From Mucor racemosus (taxonomy: Eukaryota; Mucoromycota; Mucoromycetes; Mucorales; Mucoraceae), in NCBI GenBank assembly GCA_027405735.1, contig JAPEHQ010000009.1:1302001-1366000 (forward strand): a stretch of 64,000 nucleotides of DNA, given 5' to 3'. Position 1 is the first letter of the stretch, and each line of letters opens with the position of its first letter. The position numbers and the translations under genes were made by a program. Below the pieces are notes generated by a model, which saw nothing but the letters and a program-made list of their open reading frames with translations, did no database searches and was not told the origin of the DNA. Of this stretch, positions 1 to 12,647 are shown one piece after another.

Positions 1-114
1 AAAAATAGAGCTCAAGGTCGTTTAACTGAACAGCAACCTGAAGAAACTAACACTAACGACACAGCCTCAACATGTTTGAAATCTCAAAATAACAACAAAA
101 AGAGAAACAACAAC

Positions 115-145
<31 letters not shown>

Positions 146-3100
146 GATCTCGAAAGAGCAATAACACACCTAAATTACCACCTGGTAACCATGACATGGC
201 TACTCTATTATCTCATGAATTAAAGACATCAAGCTATGAATGTATGATTTGTATGGATGTTGTAAGACCAGCACATCATGTCTGGACTTGCGATTGTTGT
301 TGGGCAGTATTTCATTTGAACTGTGTGCAAACTTGGGCTGGTAGATCATTAAAAGGTAAGTTGTAATTATGCGTATATGGGTGGAGGAAGGATTCTAAAT
401 TGAGCAATCTTATAGATACATCCTCAAATAAGATGATTACTGGTTGGAGATGTCCTGGTTGTCAAAATAATAGAACGGTTGTTCCTAAAGATTACCTCTG
501 TTTTTGTGGTAAACAACGTAATCCAGAAACCTCAAGATATAACACACCGCATAGTTGTGATCAATTATGTAAACGACATAAATCATGTCCTCATGAATGT
601 GTATTGTAAGTGATAGATTTCCATTGACTAATTTTGTTTTTATTTAACCAAAATCTACAAATGTAGACCTTGTCATCCAGGTCCATGTCCTCCTTGCAGT
701 TTAATGGGTCCAGTCATGACATGTTTCTGTGGAACAACAACTCGTCAAGCAAGATGTGTAGATACAGATTATTCAACAAAAGGATTTTCCTGTAATGAAG
801 TATGTGATGAATTATTAGGTTGTGGTAAGCATCGATGTGAGCAACCTTGTCATTCGGGTGTTTGTGCTCCTTGTCAAGTACAAGAAGTTCAATCATGTTA
901 TTGTGGACGTCATGAAAGAACTGCTCGTTGTGGTAGCGGTAAACAAGTTCAATTGCGTGGTCATATTGGACATTATAGCTGTGCAGAAAAATGTGATGCG
1001 TAAGTTTTTATCAAAGCTTCGAAATGAAATGTTTTTAATTAATATTTTTTTTTATGGGTATATTAGTGTATATTCATGTGGTCAACATCGCTGTCAAAAG
1101 TCATGCCATCCTTGCTCTGCAAATTCTCAAGTTTGTCCTTTTGATCCAAGTGTTATCAAGAATTGTCCTTGTGGAAGCCATACTGTCACAGAGCTATTAC
1201 AAGGTAAAAATAGAGAAGCATGTACAGATCCAATGCCTACATGTGAGTCGATTTGTAATAAAACCTCGGATTGCGGCCATCCTTGCTCTCAAAAATGTCA
1301 TTTGGGTGATTGTCCACCTTGTGAAGTTACTGTTCAGGTTGCCTGTCGCTGTCAATCAAGCACTTTTGAAGATACCTGCTCAAATGTATGTGAAGCTACT
1401 GGCGGTGAACCTCCTCTTTGTGATCGTATTTGTAAATCTATGCGAAATTGTGGACGCCATCAATGTGGTGTGGAATGTTGTATTGCTATGAAGGTGAAGG
1501 GTAAAAGAAAACCTGGTTACGAATTTTTACATGATTGCCCTCAAAAGTGTGATCAATTATTGTCCTGTGGTAATCACCAATGTCAAGATATGTGCCATAA
1601 AGGGAAATGTCTTCCTTGCTTAGAAGCTACATTTGATGATGTTACTTGTAATTGTGGTCGTACCCGACTTGAACCTCCTGTTCGTTGCGGTACAAAGTTA
1701 CCAGCTTGTCCTCATCCTTGTATTAGACCCAATCCTTGTGGTCATATTCGATTCTTGAACCATAATTGCCACCCTGATGATGAACCTTGTCCACCTTGCC
1801 CTGCATTAGTAACTCGCCATTGTCTCTGTGGTAAAACTGAATTGAAAAATGTACCTTGTTATCGTGAATCTCCTCGTTGTGGTAGACCTTGTGAAAAACA
1901 ATTGAATTGTGGTAAACATTTCTGTCTCAAATCTTGTCATAATGGTCCTTGTATTTCAGAAGATGAAAGCTGTTCGCAAACCTGCGGAGGCGCTAGAGGA
2001 AGTTGTGGTCATCCTTGTCAACAGAAATGCCATGATGGTGTTTGTCCTGAAAATGAACGTTGTACTGCCAGAATCAAAGCTACCTGTAAATGTGGACAAA
2101 ATACGATGGAAATTCCTTGTAATGCAACATCCGAGTCCAGTGGATCCAAGAAAGATCTTGAATGTAATGATTTCTGTGCCAAGGTTTTGCGTAATCGACG
2201 TCTTGCTATGGCTTTCGACATCAAACGCGATGATTTGAATACACCTTCGTCACCTTCTTTATCTGCTACATCAAATTTGGAATCCAAGTCTTTATCTTCT
2301 GATGACCTGGGCTATTATGATGATTCATTAAGAGAATTTTATATTGAAAATGCAGTATGGTGTAGACATATGGAAAACTCAATGATTGAATTTGTTCAAG
2401 ATACTGAAAAGAAATCCTTCCATTGCAAGCCCATGCGAAGCGAATATCGTCGCTTTATTCATCGTTATGCCGTTCATTTTAACGTTGCTACAGAAGCAAT
2501 TGATCAAGAACCTAAACGTTCTGTCATTATGCGCAAAACTCTTGGTCCATGTAGAATTCCTCCTATTTTATTATCTAGAGCCGCCCGTAATCCTGCTTTA
2601 AATCGTGCTCCTACTACTATGCAAGGTATTGAAGCTGATACCAGTGGTCGCTCTGCTTCTAGACAACCTGTTAATGCATTATATCTGTCAGATATGGCAT
2701 TTGGATTAACGAAATTAGAACTTGATGCTGATCTAGCTCCTTTAATCAAGATTGGTAATGATACAATTCATTTCAATTCCAAATGGGTCAATGAAAATGA
2801 TGCTATTGTAATTCCATCTATCAGCGACAGTATTTCCATGGATGAAAAGGAATCAATCATTTGGCAACTCAAGAAAACTGTGAAAGCCGCTTTCATTTCA
2901 ACTAATGGAAATGCAGATAGTAAAGCAGCTCGTATAGATTGTTGTTGGGTTAATCAGAAAGGAGAGGTTACTTGGAATGAAAAACAACTGTCAACTCCCA
3001 AAAGAGATATCAGTCCATCAGCAAGCACTTTTAATGGAAACAAGAGCCGATTTGTCAATGCATATGATGCTCTCAAGACTGTTGATGATGATGGTTGGAT

Positions 3101-3395
3101 GAAGGTTGGTGGCGATAACCCATATAGACCTGCTAAAGATGCTTGGATTGAATCCCCCAGAAAGAGCGTTAGTCCAGTATTGGCTCCTGTCATTGCTAAT
3201 ACATCATCACCGGCCATTACAGAACAAAAATTAAGTAATGATGATGATACAATTGAAGTTATTGAAGAAGCAACTGTTTCTGAGGCTGATTTGATCAAAT
3301 CAACAACAACAACAACAAGTGATCGTAGTAGTAAAGAAGAAGAAGAAGACTCCAACATTTCCGATGATTGGGAAACTCTGTTGGATGAAGAATAA
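1..3395 (+). CDS. NFX1/FAP1-type zinc-finger protein with RING-like and R3H domains (5' end cut by window)
   Basis: Transcription or RNA regulator of the NF-X1 family (yeast FAP1, animal NFX1, fly shuttle craft). Exons: 1-355, 416-605, 667-999, 1067-3395. All junctions are GT-AG and keep frame, giving 1068 visible residues. The frame is open to base 1, so the true start lies upstream. Seen in order: an Asn-rich tract from an AAT/AAC run, a RING/PHD-like Cys-His finger at about residues 80-115 ([17 protein letters not shown]), a long array of NFX1-type fingers with the CG-H-C-CH-G-C-PC spacing (for example CHPGPCPPC), then an R3H-like segment at about residues 715-790 ([13 protein letters not shown]). 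The acidic C-terminus ends [10 protein letters not shown]. In this family the RING is linked to ubiquitin transfer and the fingers and R3H to nucleic acid binding; the yeast protein binds the rapamycin target FPR1. Family assignment is strong; the exact role is inferred. Confidence 0.9.
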
Positions 3396-3716
3396 ACATT
3401 TAGAACATACCACCTTACTTTCTCCCTTTTCTAGCCCTTTTTTTTTTTTTCCACACTTGTAATTTTTGCATAATCATTTTTCTTTGAATAAATAATATAA
3501 ATATACAAATATAATTAATTTAAATTTGTGTTAAATTTGATCAAATACATGATATTTTTAAAAAATTTACTGATCTCATAAACAGGGTGATATATTGCAA
3601 AAGTCATATCACTGAATAGCTAGAAAGCTTGGGAATAAGAATATGTTTTTTACTTATTTGTTGGGATCTTTTATTTTGTTTTGAACCACTTTAAGATTGC
3701 ATCATTACACACGCTG
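3396..3716. other. convergent 3' intergenic region
   Basis: This gap separates two convergent genes. It begins with a pyrimidine run and a T tract after the stop codon, and has AATAAA-like hexamers near 3487 that fit a polyadenylation region for the NFX1-type gene. No coding potential or RNA gene was seen. Confidence 0.5.
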
Positions 3717-4577
3717 TTATTCCTTTCGAGAATTCAGCAAGATACTCTCATCACCCTTCTTCAATTTTGGTAATGGAATAGTGAAATTTGGTGGACAATA
3801 TTCGGTAATATCTGGGGATTCGATCAGGATCTTGGTTATTGGATATAATAATATTGTTTCTGGGGTATTTGATGGGCTTTTTGATAATTCTGTTGATGTT
3901 GGTGTTGAATCATTTGCTACTGGAGATGTAGATTTCATTGCAGATTTCTTTGTATTAGTATTTAGGGATGGAAGCTTTTTTGTAGTTGGGGACAAAGAAA
4001 TCTTTTTGGAATGTAAAAGCGCAGTTGATGGTATTGGATTTTCAATAGCTGGCTTGTCATCTTGAGAAACCGCTTTCCGGACTTTTTTACAGATGCAACA
4101 TATGCAAACCTCATTTGGTTTATTTCTTTTTTGTGATTCGGATATGGATTCTAACCATAAAAGATGCGGTAAAAAAGCAGCTATTAAAAGAAAGAGTTAG
4201 GTTTTCATAAAATATTTGATTCATCAAAAGTTTCTTGTACATTACCTGCACTGTAAAAACGAAGTTTAGACGGATGTCCTAATATAGTGTAGGTACCTTT
4301 TTTGTACTGAAAGTGATATCCTCGAGGAAGCGATCTTAAAACTGCTTTAACTGTATAAAAAAAAGTTAATAAATTACATGCATAAAAACCACAATAGTCT
4401 GAAAAGGAGTTTTATTATGTATTTACCATTGCTATCATGTTTCTTTTGACGAAGCTTATAAATGGGATTCCCGAGAAACTTTAAAAGAAACATTTTTCGA
4501 TTATCATCTGGCTTATAACGTTTATCTATTACGTGAAATGGCCGGATTGCATCAGACTTTGGAGGTATTACAATCAT
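3717..4577 (-). CDS. short Clr2-like (cryptic loci regulator) domain protein
   Basis: Three exons on the minus strand (4577-4427, 4350-4246, 4180-3717) with GT-AG introns of 76 and 65 nt give 239 residues. The N-terminus reads PPKSDAIRPF. Exons 2-3 contain LPRGYHF, then LGHPSKLRFYSAAAFLPHLL followed by WLES, then a CICCICKK cysteine pair. From memory, the order GHP - RS/YS - F-PHL-WL - C-C-C resembles the N-terminal domain of the Clr2 transcription-silencing family (SHREC complex in fission yeast). The remaining about 110 residues are Ser/Thr/Pro/Lys-rich and probably disordered. At 239 residues it is much shorter than Clr2 itself and lacks its C-terminal part, so it may be a truncated or single-domain relative. 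The start is the first ATG of the frame; an extra 5' exon cannot be excluded. It converges with the NFX1-type gene. Confidence 0.6.
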
Positions 4578-6834
4578 AATATAGGTATTAAATGGATTTA
4601 CAATGGAGAACGCGTGCCAAATTTGTCAATTGAAGAACAAAGAAAAGTAAAAAGAATCAGGTTAGCATGAAGGAGAAGAAGCGTCTTTTCAATTGGCGAT
4701 TGCAGTTTCATATTTTTTGATAGATCAGTAAATTTGAATATTATACCTCCTTAATTTACAAGAAAACAAGTGTAAACACAATGTGGAATAATGATAGTTG
4801 GTTTATGTTACTTGATGTATCAAAACGTAAAATGATATATCAAACGAAACATATTACGGTGCTAGAAATGATTGAAATAACCTCTGCTTGGGCCTTTAGG
4901 ATGTCCAGATTAAAATAACAATTCATATTACAGCTTAAATCCTATTATAACTGAGTTTCAAAATCAATTCCTCAAATCGACCAGAAAATGGTTCAAAAAC
5001 TAAAATCGTTTAATGGCTCATGAACTGCAAAGTAAGTAGATCTAGTGCATTAAAAAGTTTTTGTACAGCTTTGAATTTTACACCTACCTAAACAAAATTC
5101 AGATAAACGTTTCGCATTAAATTTTGCGCAAAATGCAATTGAAATTTTGAAGGTTTTTTGGAAATACACATCAATTTCTATAAACATATTTTAAATATAA
5201 GTAATGGAGATGATGTAAAAAACAATTATCTATCAATCGAACCATTGCTGAACCTTCTAGCTGCAGTTTTCGTAGAGAAAACGAGATTTTTGTCCAAATT
5301 TTTTTCAAATTCAGAATTTGGGATGAGGGTATACACGTCTTTTTTTTTATGCAAAATCGATGATATTCTTTTTTACATGTTTTTGAGGATATTTCCACGA
5401 AAAATCAATATTTTGAAAAAAACTAAATTGGGTCTGAGAGAGCTCAGCGAGTTTAATGACATGCATGTAAAAAAAATGTTGATCAATTTAGCCAATATTT
5501 TAAAATCTACTACAAAAATGCCAAAAAAATGAAAAAAATAAAAGTGCTCAGAATTTTTTTATATTAAAATATGTTATAGAACACTTTAAAACAAGTAAGT
5601 TTCATTATTAAAAAGTATTAGTATAGCTTAATTTTTTTTGGAGATATGAAGGCTCAAAGTTTTCAATTTTAGCAGTGAAAGACGCGTAAAAACCTGAAAC
5701 ATTAGCATTGAAAAATTAATACCAACTGCAAAAAATAGGATATTTCCGGATACTTGTTTTTGGATTAAAGCTGAACATCTCAGGTACATTGGCATATAAT
5801 TTTTTCTTGATGTTATTTAATGAAAAAAAAAAGTTGGGCAGGATCAAAAGTAGGACTTAGTTTTTAAGGCTAAAGCAGTAAATTTTATCAGATTTTTAGA
5901 TTTCGTGAGATATAAAATAAATTCAGGAACAGATAGCATAATGCCGCCAATTTATATCTGTTTAGCAGTGTCTAAAATACATCTTGAGAAGCGCTTAGTA
6001 TGGGATTAGTTATAGAAAGGAGTACATATTCTTATTTTGAAGATTGGGAAATTTTGAAGATTAGCTTTTTGAGTATGCAATTTTCTCAACTCGAGTACTC
6101 CAAAAAATTCATCAGAGTCCATTTTAGCCAATGGCATAACATTTTTTCAAAATGTATTTATTTAAAACCGTTACAAGAAATCGTATTTTCTATAAAAAAT
6201 TCGAAATTTTCTTTGCATGTATCAAATATCAAAATTAATTAAAGAAATTATACGTAATTTGAGCTGGTCTCCGACGATGGAAGACGATATGAGCTTACGA
6301 TTGTAAGAGCTAGATGGTCAAATTCCACATCATCCTGAATGCAAATATGTGATGTGAGAAACGGCATTGGCTTAAATAAGAGCCTCCAAAACCATCAAAA
6401 TGTTATTGTAATAATCCGTTCTGACTATTATTTTTAGGTCACTCCTGAATCAATCGCACAAATATATAAGGATGTTACGTTAGCAATAGGTCTAAAAAGG
6501 ATTACATTTCAGTTGATACTATGACACAGAGCATGCTGTGGCTTAAAAAAAGCATTGCCTTCAGTAAGCATGGCTTCCAAAAGACATTCTTATCAACATA
6601 TATAAAACCACAGATGAATATAATTTAAACCACATTCATAATTAAAGGCTTAAAAAAAGGATCAAACGCCGTTTTGATAAGAAACATAATAATAATTGTT
6701 ATTGGGAGTATGTATGGAAATCTTGTTGTTGTTGTTGTTGTGAATGTGTGTGTGTGTGCAATAGGATAAAAAAAAAGGGGGAGGGGAGGGGATAATAATA
6801 TACAAAATGAATAGAAAACTATAGGTGTTTTTTT
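4578..6834. other. gene-free stretch holding dispersed repeat R1 copy a
   Basis: No gene is supported here. Most of it (about 4890-6070) is repeat R1, annotated separately. The short open frames at 5158-5532 and 6000-6242 belong to the repeat. From 6070 to 6700 I see only AT-rich unique-looking sequence, then a small (TTG)n/(TG)n microsatellite at about 6722-6760 close to the 3' end of the cupin-like gene. Confidence 0.6.
4890..6070 (+). repeat. dispersed repeat R1, copy a
   Basis: This segment matches 40140-41155 in the same orientation over about 1 kb. Its right half matches 18380-18900 in reverse orientation. Shared landmarks include the block around TTCAGAATTTGGGATGAGGG (5310-5330 here, about 40553-40573 there) and the block around GGAACAGATAGCATAAT shared with the inverted copy. 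Identity looks roughly 75-85% by eye, interrupted by indels. A 124-codon open frame inside is shared in frame with copy c, but it has no recognisable domain. It may be an old non-autonomous element; no terminal repeats or target duplication were found. Confidence 0.75.
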
Positions 6835-7299
6835 TTAACGTTCTTCAAAATCCCAATAAATGATCATATCATTTGAATTTAATTCAAATTCAAACTCTAC
6901 GTCTTGTAAAAATTGAATTTCATGAACGAGTAATGCAGGAATAACACAATCTTCAGTTTCACGCAAGATATAAGCCTGACTTGTCTGTAAATCATCGATT
7001 TGCATTGAACCAGAGAGAACTGTAATACGAGACATTGTAGGGAAATGATGAGGAGGCTATAAATATAAAACAAAATGTTAAAAACTACAAAGCCGAAATA
7101 TAAACAAACAAATGATCTTAATTACCAATGATGTACCGGCTGTGAATCTCATTGTGGTTTTAAGATAGGGTGTCTTGATGATGTTTTTCCATTCACCGCC
7201 TAAACAAGCAGGAAAATGAGGAATAGGGGTATATTGATCTGTAGTAGTGGTGGAAGTAGCCTTGATGACAGGAGATGAAATAGAAGTTGAAGAAATCAT
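6835..7299 (-). CDS. small cupin-fold-like protein
   Basis: Two exons (7299-7126 and 7056-6835) joined by a 69-nt GT-AG intron encode 131 residues. After a Ser/Thr-rich start, residues about 45-131 have the cupin look: a motif-1-like stretch FTAGTSLPPHHFP followed by ITVLSGSMQI, then a loop and a second motif-like part (VIPALLVHEIQFLQDVEFEF). The two adjacent histidines HH and the later H could bind metal, but the usual Glu is not evident. Small one-domain cupins of this size occur in fungi as uncharacterised proteins, so no substrate can be named. Intron placement is well supported because the frame on both sides continues the same fold. It lies alone, followed by over 1 kb of non-coding DNA. 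Confidence 0.6.
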
Positions 7300-8430
7300 T
7301 TTTAATTTGTTTAAAGAAATGCAATCATTGCAAAAAAGTGGGGAATCAAGAAAAATAGATGCTTATTTATATGAAATCCCTAATTCAATGTGACCTTCCA
7401 TCTTTTTTTTTTTGAGTTACATTTCATGTACCAATTTAGATCATAGTTCTCGACCTCCCCCCATTACCTAATTTGTTTTTTTCATGCCTAAAAAGAAAAA
7501 AAAAACTTGTTTAGCCTTAGTGCATTTAAAATCAAAAATAGTTTTTTTAAATGTACGTAATTGGTATCTTTTATCAACTATTTCAACTAAACTGAAATTG
7601 GATTGAATGAAAAAGGAGCGAAACGCATCTGATTAAGCATAAGTGTATACAAATTGTATGATGTTGAGTGATGGGAGAATCACTGCAAACCATGAAAAAA
7701 ATTTTCTTGTAGAACAGAGCATCTCCGATTTGAATTACAAAAAACTAAATCCAAAACTGTGAAAGATGGGTATATATAATATATAGCAATGATGTATCGT
7801 TGTCATAGCAACTACAAGACCTGACATGTTAATGAACACGACAGAGCTTTTTCATAGTGTGTAAATATATACCTCTTTTGTCTATTATATTTTTGAGCAT
7901 CTGAGCAAATTATTAATGCAAAATGAGACATTGTTGATACAACATTTGCCATGTTCCAAGAGCATACACAATAGAAAGATTTTAATTCTCATGAATAGAC
8001 AATTGACTTGCAATGTCTTATAATTATACAGACAATTTCTTCCCATTGGCACAGCCATTATACAAATATATCTAAAATTGTGGGGTAGAAGATTTTGTGC
8101 GGAATCAACTCGGAGTTGGATCAAAAAAGAAGGTATTACTCATATCTCATCTATTTGAAAATTGCCTAAACCAAACTGAATCCCCTTAAATTGAGGTATT
8201 TTATACCATGTATATTATGTAAAATGATAAGATTTCTCTTTTATCTTGGTGAATTATCATCCGAACATTTAAATTTGGTTTGATTAGCAATATTTTATCT
8301 TGATATTATTTGCAATGGCCATTCAACATTTCATTTCTTTTTTATTACAAAAGGTGGGAATAATAAAGGGAAAACAGCTAAAAAAGTAAATTTCCCGAAC
8401 AGCTAAATACACTAATCTAACCAGAACTAT
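7300..8430. other. intergenic stretch, nothing recognised
   Basis: AT-rich sequence between the cupin-like gene and the 3' end of MSH6. It contains homopolymer runs (for example near 7400 and 7498) but no convincing coding exon, tRNA-like box or repeat match elsewhere in the window. The 79-codon frame at 7885-8124 has no domain and poor composition. Confidence 0.5.
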
Positions 8431-11400
8431 CTATATAATCAATTTCTGGAAACTACTCAAGATACGTTCTGTAGATAATTTGGATTTCTTGTTTGACATC
8501 AAGTAGGCTAAATCAGCAATGACGGCTGGAGTCAAATTGATATCCTCTTCATTGCCATCAATGGCCATTTTGTATGTTGTGTCCTTGGAGTGATGGACAA
8601 TTTCTGTTTCTTCTGCGACTTTGGTTGCTCTACTAACTACAGATTGAGGGATTCCGGCCATTGTTGCTACATTCATACCGAATGATTTTTCACAAATACC
8701 AGTGGTTAACTTATATAAAAAGGTTACGTTTTGTTCATCTTCATCCATAATATATCCCCTAAATGAGTGAACGAGATTAATAAATAAAACGTCTTTTTTT
8801 TGTATCACCTAAAAACAAACTTACATGTGCATATTATTAATTTCAGGACTACGCTCAAATTCTTTACAGAGAGTTTGATAGTGAGTAGCAAACATACCCA
8901 AACAACCGATATGAGTAGATAAATAATGTAATACTGAGTAAGCAATAGCATAACCATCAAATGTAGATGTTCCTCTTCCAAGTTCATCCAAGATGACCAT
9001 TGAACGAGGAGTAGCTTCTCTTAAAATCTTGGAAGTCTCTGCCAATTCCACCATAAATGTTGATTGGCCTCCCATGATGTTATCATTTGCTCCAATACGA
9101 GTATAAATGCGATCACAAGGTGTAAGTCGACAAGATCTTGCTGGTACGTATCCACCTAGTTGTGCCATGATAATAGCAACGCAAGTTTGTCTTAATAATG
9201 TTGATTTACCACCCATATTAGGACCAGTTAAAACAATAACACTAGCGTCATTTCCACCTAAGCCAACATCATTGGGAATGAAATCAGTAGCAACACTATC
9301 AATAGAAATAAAATTTGATAAGAAAGTGTATTATAAATCTATATTAGATGGTTTTTTTTTTACCCTGGTACAACACATGGATGTCGTAATTCTTCAAATT
9401 CAACAATGCTCTTTTCTTGGTCTAATAAAACTGGTCTACAAGCAGGTTCTAAATAGATGGAATTTGTTTAATACTAGTTGTTCTTTTGTATGAAATATAT
9501 TAGTTTACCTCCCATATTCATAGAACCCTTTGCCAAGCCCATCAATGCATCTAATTCAGCTATGCTTTGTACAGCAGATAACCACATGGTATATGATTCA
9601 TCAAATGCTGCATACATTTGAAGAGAAAACTTTTTCACAAAAGCATTTTTGGTTTCTAATAATTCTTTGTATTCGATTACTAAACCTTTTACAGTGCTAT
9701 CCCAATAACGAGTAACTTTCTATAATGAGAAAATGAGTGAATCGTAGTATACATATCTGCAAGCAGTATTCTTACGCTTGTGTTGGAAAGTTGGATCCAA
9801 TCGCGGGGTACATTCACTCCTTTAGGCACTTCGATTTGATAAAGATCTTTACCAAGATCACGATATACAACAGTCGAACATTTGAGTTCTTTCTTTACTT
9901 TTTGTAAATGTGAAGCAAACTGTGATTCCACATCCTTGATTTGTTGATTAATATTATCCCATTCTTGATTTATACCATCTTTTGGAATCATGGTTTTAGT
10001 TTTTTGATCTATTAGACAATAATCGTTAGTGTGTTGATATTTGGCTAGCAATTTACTTACAATCTACATCCACATCTGCTGTTATAAATGAATTATTCAG
10101 ACTTTCCAATTTATCATCAATATGAGGAAATTGATCAATCAATTGACCCAACAAGGTTGATTTGAATCGGTTTCGACTTTTAGTTAATGTATGAATGATT
10201 TCACGCGTAGTTTTGAAACCTTCCAATGCAGATAAAAACTCCTTGACCTTCATTCTTCCTGAGTGAATACGAGAAATCAATCTTTCCAAATCAGGCATAC
10301 CATACATTTCTTTAGAGATGGTTTCATGTAAATCAACAAGACGCATAAAATCTTCAATTGCATCTAATCTGCTATTTATATCTTCAATGCGACGCAAGGG
10401 ATGGCACAACCACTGCTTGAACAATCGTTTACCAAATGGTGTAATACTGTTTGCTAATAATTTAAAGACGGTTCCTTCAGTACTACCATCATGTGAGTTT
10501 TGAAAGATTTCAAGGTTAGCCAAAGTTTGACCATCAAGCACCAATGATGTAGCATTACGAATAGGATCGTACAGTAATACATGCTTTGCAGATAAAAGTT
10601 CTTTATCTAATTTAAGCTATATGAATATTAGAAAAAAACTGTGTATGCATGTAGGTCAATCTAATAAAAAAAAACTTACAGAGCGAAGATACCAGATTAA
10701 ACCACCAAATGCAGACATCAACAAAGGATCTTTACGAGCTTCAGTCATAGCATTTGTTAGTGCTTCATTTGTAATTTCACCTTCTGAGCCAAAGTATTCA
10801 TGAATGTTAATTTCATCCTCTGTGATGCGAGCATCCCAGAATTCAGTTTCCGGCTGCAGCATATTCCAGAGCGGTTCATTCAATATACTCTTAAGTAAAC
10901 GAGTAGTTGTCTTTGATAATCTACCCTTTTCTGTAACAAGTTCACGGGGCTTAATTTGCATAATCAATGTTTCAAATTTAGTACGATGAACATCATCTTG
11001 AAAATGAACAAGATTGAATTCTGCAGTAGCTGTGTCAACAAAACATATACCAAAGCTAGGAGGCATAGATTCATCACCACATTGTTCCTTGATGGACATA
11101 CAATAAGTTCCTAATTCATTTGTCAAGAGGCCAGAATCGACCAAAGTACCAGCTGTCAATACAGATGTCAATTCACGACGAATCACCTTATCTGCTTTAC
11201 TAAGTTTAGCATCACTCTTTTCACGCATGGATTTACCAATAGCTGTTTCCATTTGATCTACTTTAGCAACCTTATAGCCCTTTGCAATAAACTGTGCCGT
11301 CCAATAATCAAATGACATTTCAGGAACACCCACCATTCTCATATTAACACGATCAGTCATCTTTAAATCAAAGTATTTATGGCCAATATCTGCATCTTTT

Positions 11401-12561
11401 TCGTATAATTCTATTTGAAAACAATATTTAGGACATAAAATTTCATATTTTGATTTATCTTTCTTACCATAAAATTTGCCCTTTTTAAAGAATACAATCT
11501 AATTTACAAAAAGTTGGTTTACATTATAATTATCATGCTATTTTATATCTTACTGTATCCCAATGCTTATGCTTGACTTCCCAGTATTGCTTCTCAAAAG
11601 GAGTAAACTTATCCCAGGCAGATTTGGGAACATACAAAGTACGAGGATTATAATCAGGAGTGCCAATGTCATTGCCTTCTAAATCCTTTTGCTTTTGAAG
11701 CCAATAATAACGTTCATCGTTCTTTTCTTTAAACTTTTGGTTACGATCTTGTCTCTTTTCAGATTTGGATGTCATATTCATTTTAGCAAAAGCACTAATT
11801 GAAGGCTTTTCATACATGGATGAACCGACAGATATCTTTCCAAATCTTTCTGCTAAAGGGGTAACTGGAGTCTTTCTGGGTGGTGGTGGTGGAGGCTGCT
11901 TGGTAGGTATATCATCATCCTCTCCCATTAAATCATCATCATCAAATATAGCTTCCAAGTCTTCATCCTTCAATGTCTCTTCTTTAGATGGTATAAATTC
12001 TTCATCGCTATCATCATCTATTTTACGAACAAGGCGCCTCTTTTTTTCTATAGAATATGTATGTTGTATTTTTTTATTATTAATAAAGCATGAAGGATTT
12101 TGCTTTAAATGTATTAGTATAGCAGCTTACGAGAGAAAGGGTTGACCACCTTTTTAGCTGAAGGTTTCTCATCATCGGAATCACTTTCTGGTTGCTTGTA
12201 ACTGACTCTTTTACGACTACGACCCTATGGATGATATTTAGCATTTCATATGTTTTACTAAAAATTACAGGTTCAAGCTTACCGCTTTTGAAAATAATGG
12301 TGTATCATCATCATCATCATCTTCATCTTTACCATCTTGTGTTTTATGATCTACATCCATACTGTCATGATCATTTGAAGTACTGGGCTTTTTCCCAAGA
12401 GGAGCCTGCTGATGATGTTTGACAGGTTTAGAAGCAGTCTCTTTCACTGCTAATTGCTCAGTCATTACCTCTTTCTCGATGATACTCTCTGAAGGTTTTT
12501 TATTGAAGAATGAGAGTAAAGAACTCTGTTGCTGAGACTTCTTTGAAGAATTTGATGCCAT
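8431..12561 (-). CDS. MSH6: DNA mismatch repair protein MSH6 (MutS homolog)
   Basis: MutS-alpha subunit that pairs with MSH2 and recognises base mismatches and small loops in the nucleus. Eleven exons (12561-12283, 12224-12131, 12047-11554, 11498-11468, 11410-10680, 10616-10061, 10008-9776, 9719-9509, 9448-9364, 9295-8825, 8758-8431), all GT-AG and in frame, give 1170 residues, the usual fungal MSH6 length. Seen: an N-terminal PCNA-binding PIP box at residues 12-19 (QSSLLSFF), an acidic low-complexity linker, the MSH6-specific mismatch-binding F-Y-E at about 298-300 (GKFYELYE), the lever/clamp region, Walker [10 protein letters not shown] at about 929-937 and Walker [11 protein letters not shown]. 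It is divergent to the lipase gene; two ACGCGC motifs sit 57-86 nt upstream of the ATG. The exon 4 micro-exon is only 31 nt. Confidence 0.96.
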
Positions 12562-12618
12562 ACTGATATGTTATCTAATTTAAAGACTAAAGGAAATTCA
12601 AGCAAATTTGTTTGAGAT

Positions 12619-12647
12619 GCGCGTATAAAATCAAATCTTCAACGCGC
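12619..12647. promoter_or_regulatory. possible MBF/MCB-like cell-cycle sites upstream of MSH6
   Basis: Two ACGCGC hexamers face each other (12624-12619 on minus, 12642-12647 on plus) within 30 bases, in otherwise AT-rich DNA. In budding yeast MSH6 is G1/S-regulated through MCB boxes (core ACGCGT). The match is near but not exact, so the call is inference from motif and position only. Confidence 0.4.

Noticed and set aside
3697..4065. A 122-codon plus-strand open frame
   Set aside because: It is antisense to exon 3 of the Clr2-like gene, whose spliced frame is supported by conserved motifs and three consistent exons.
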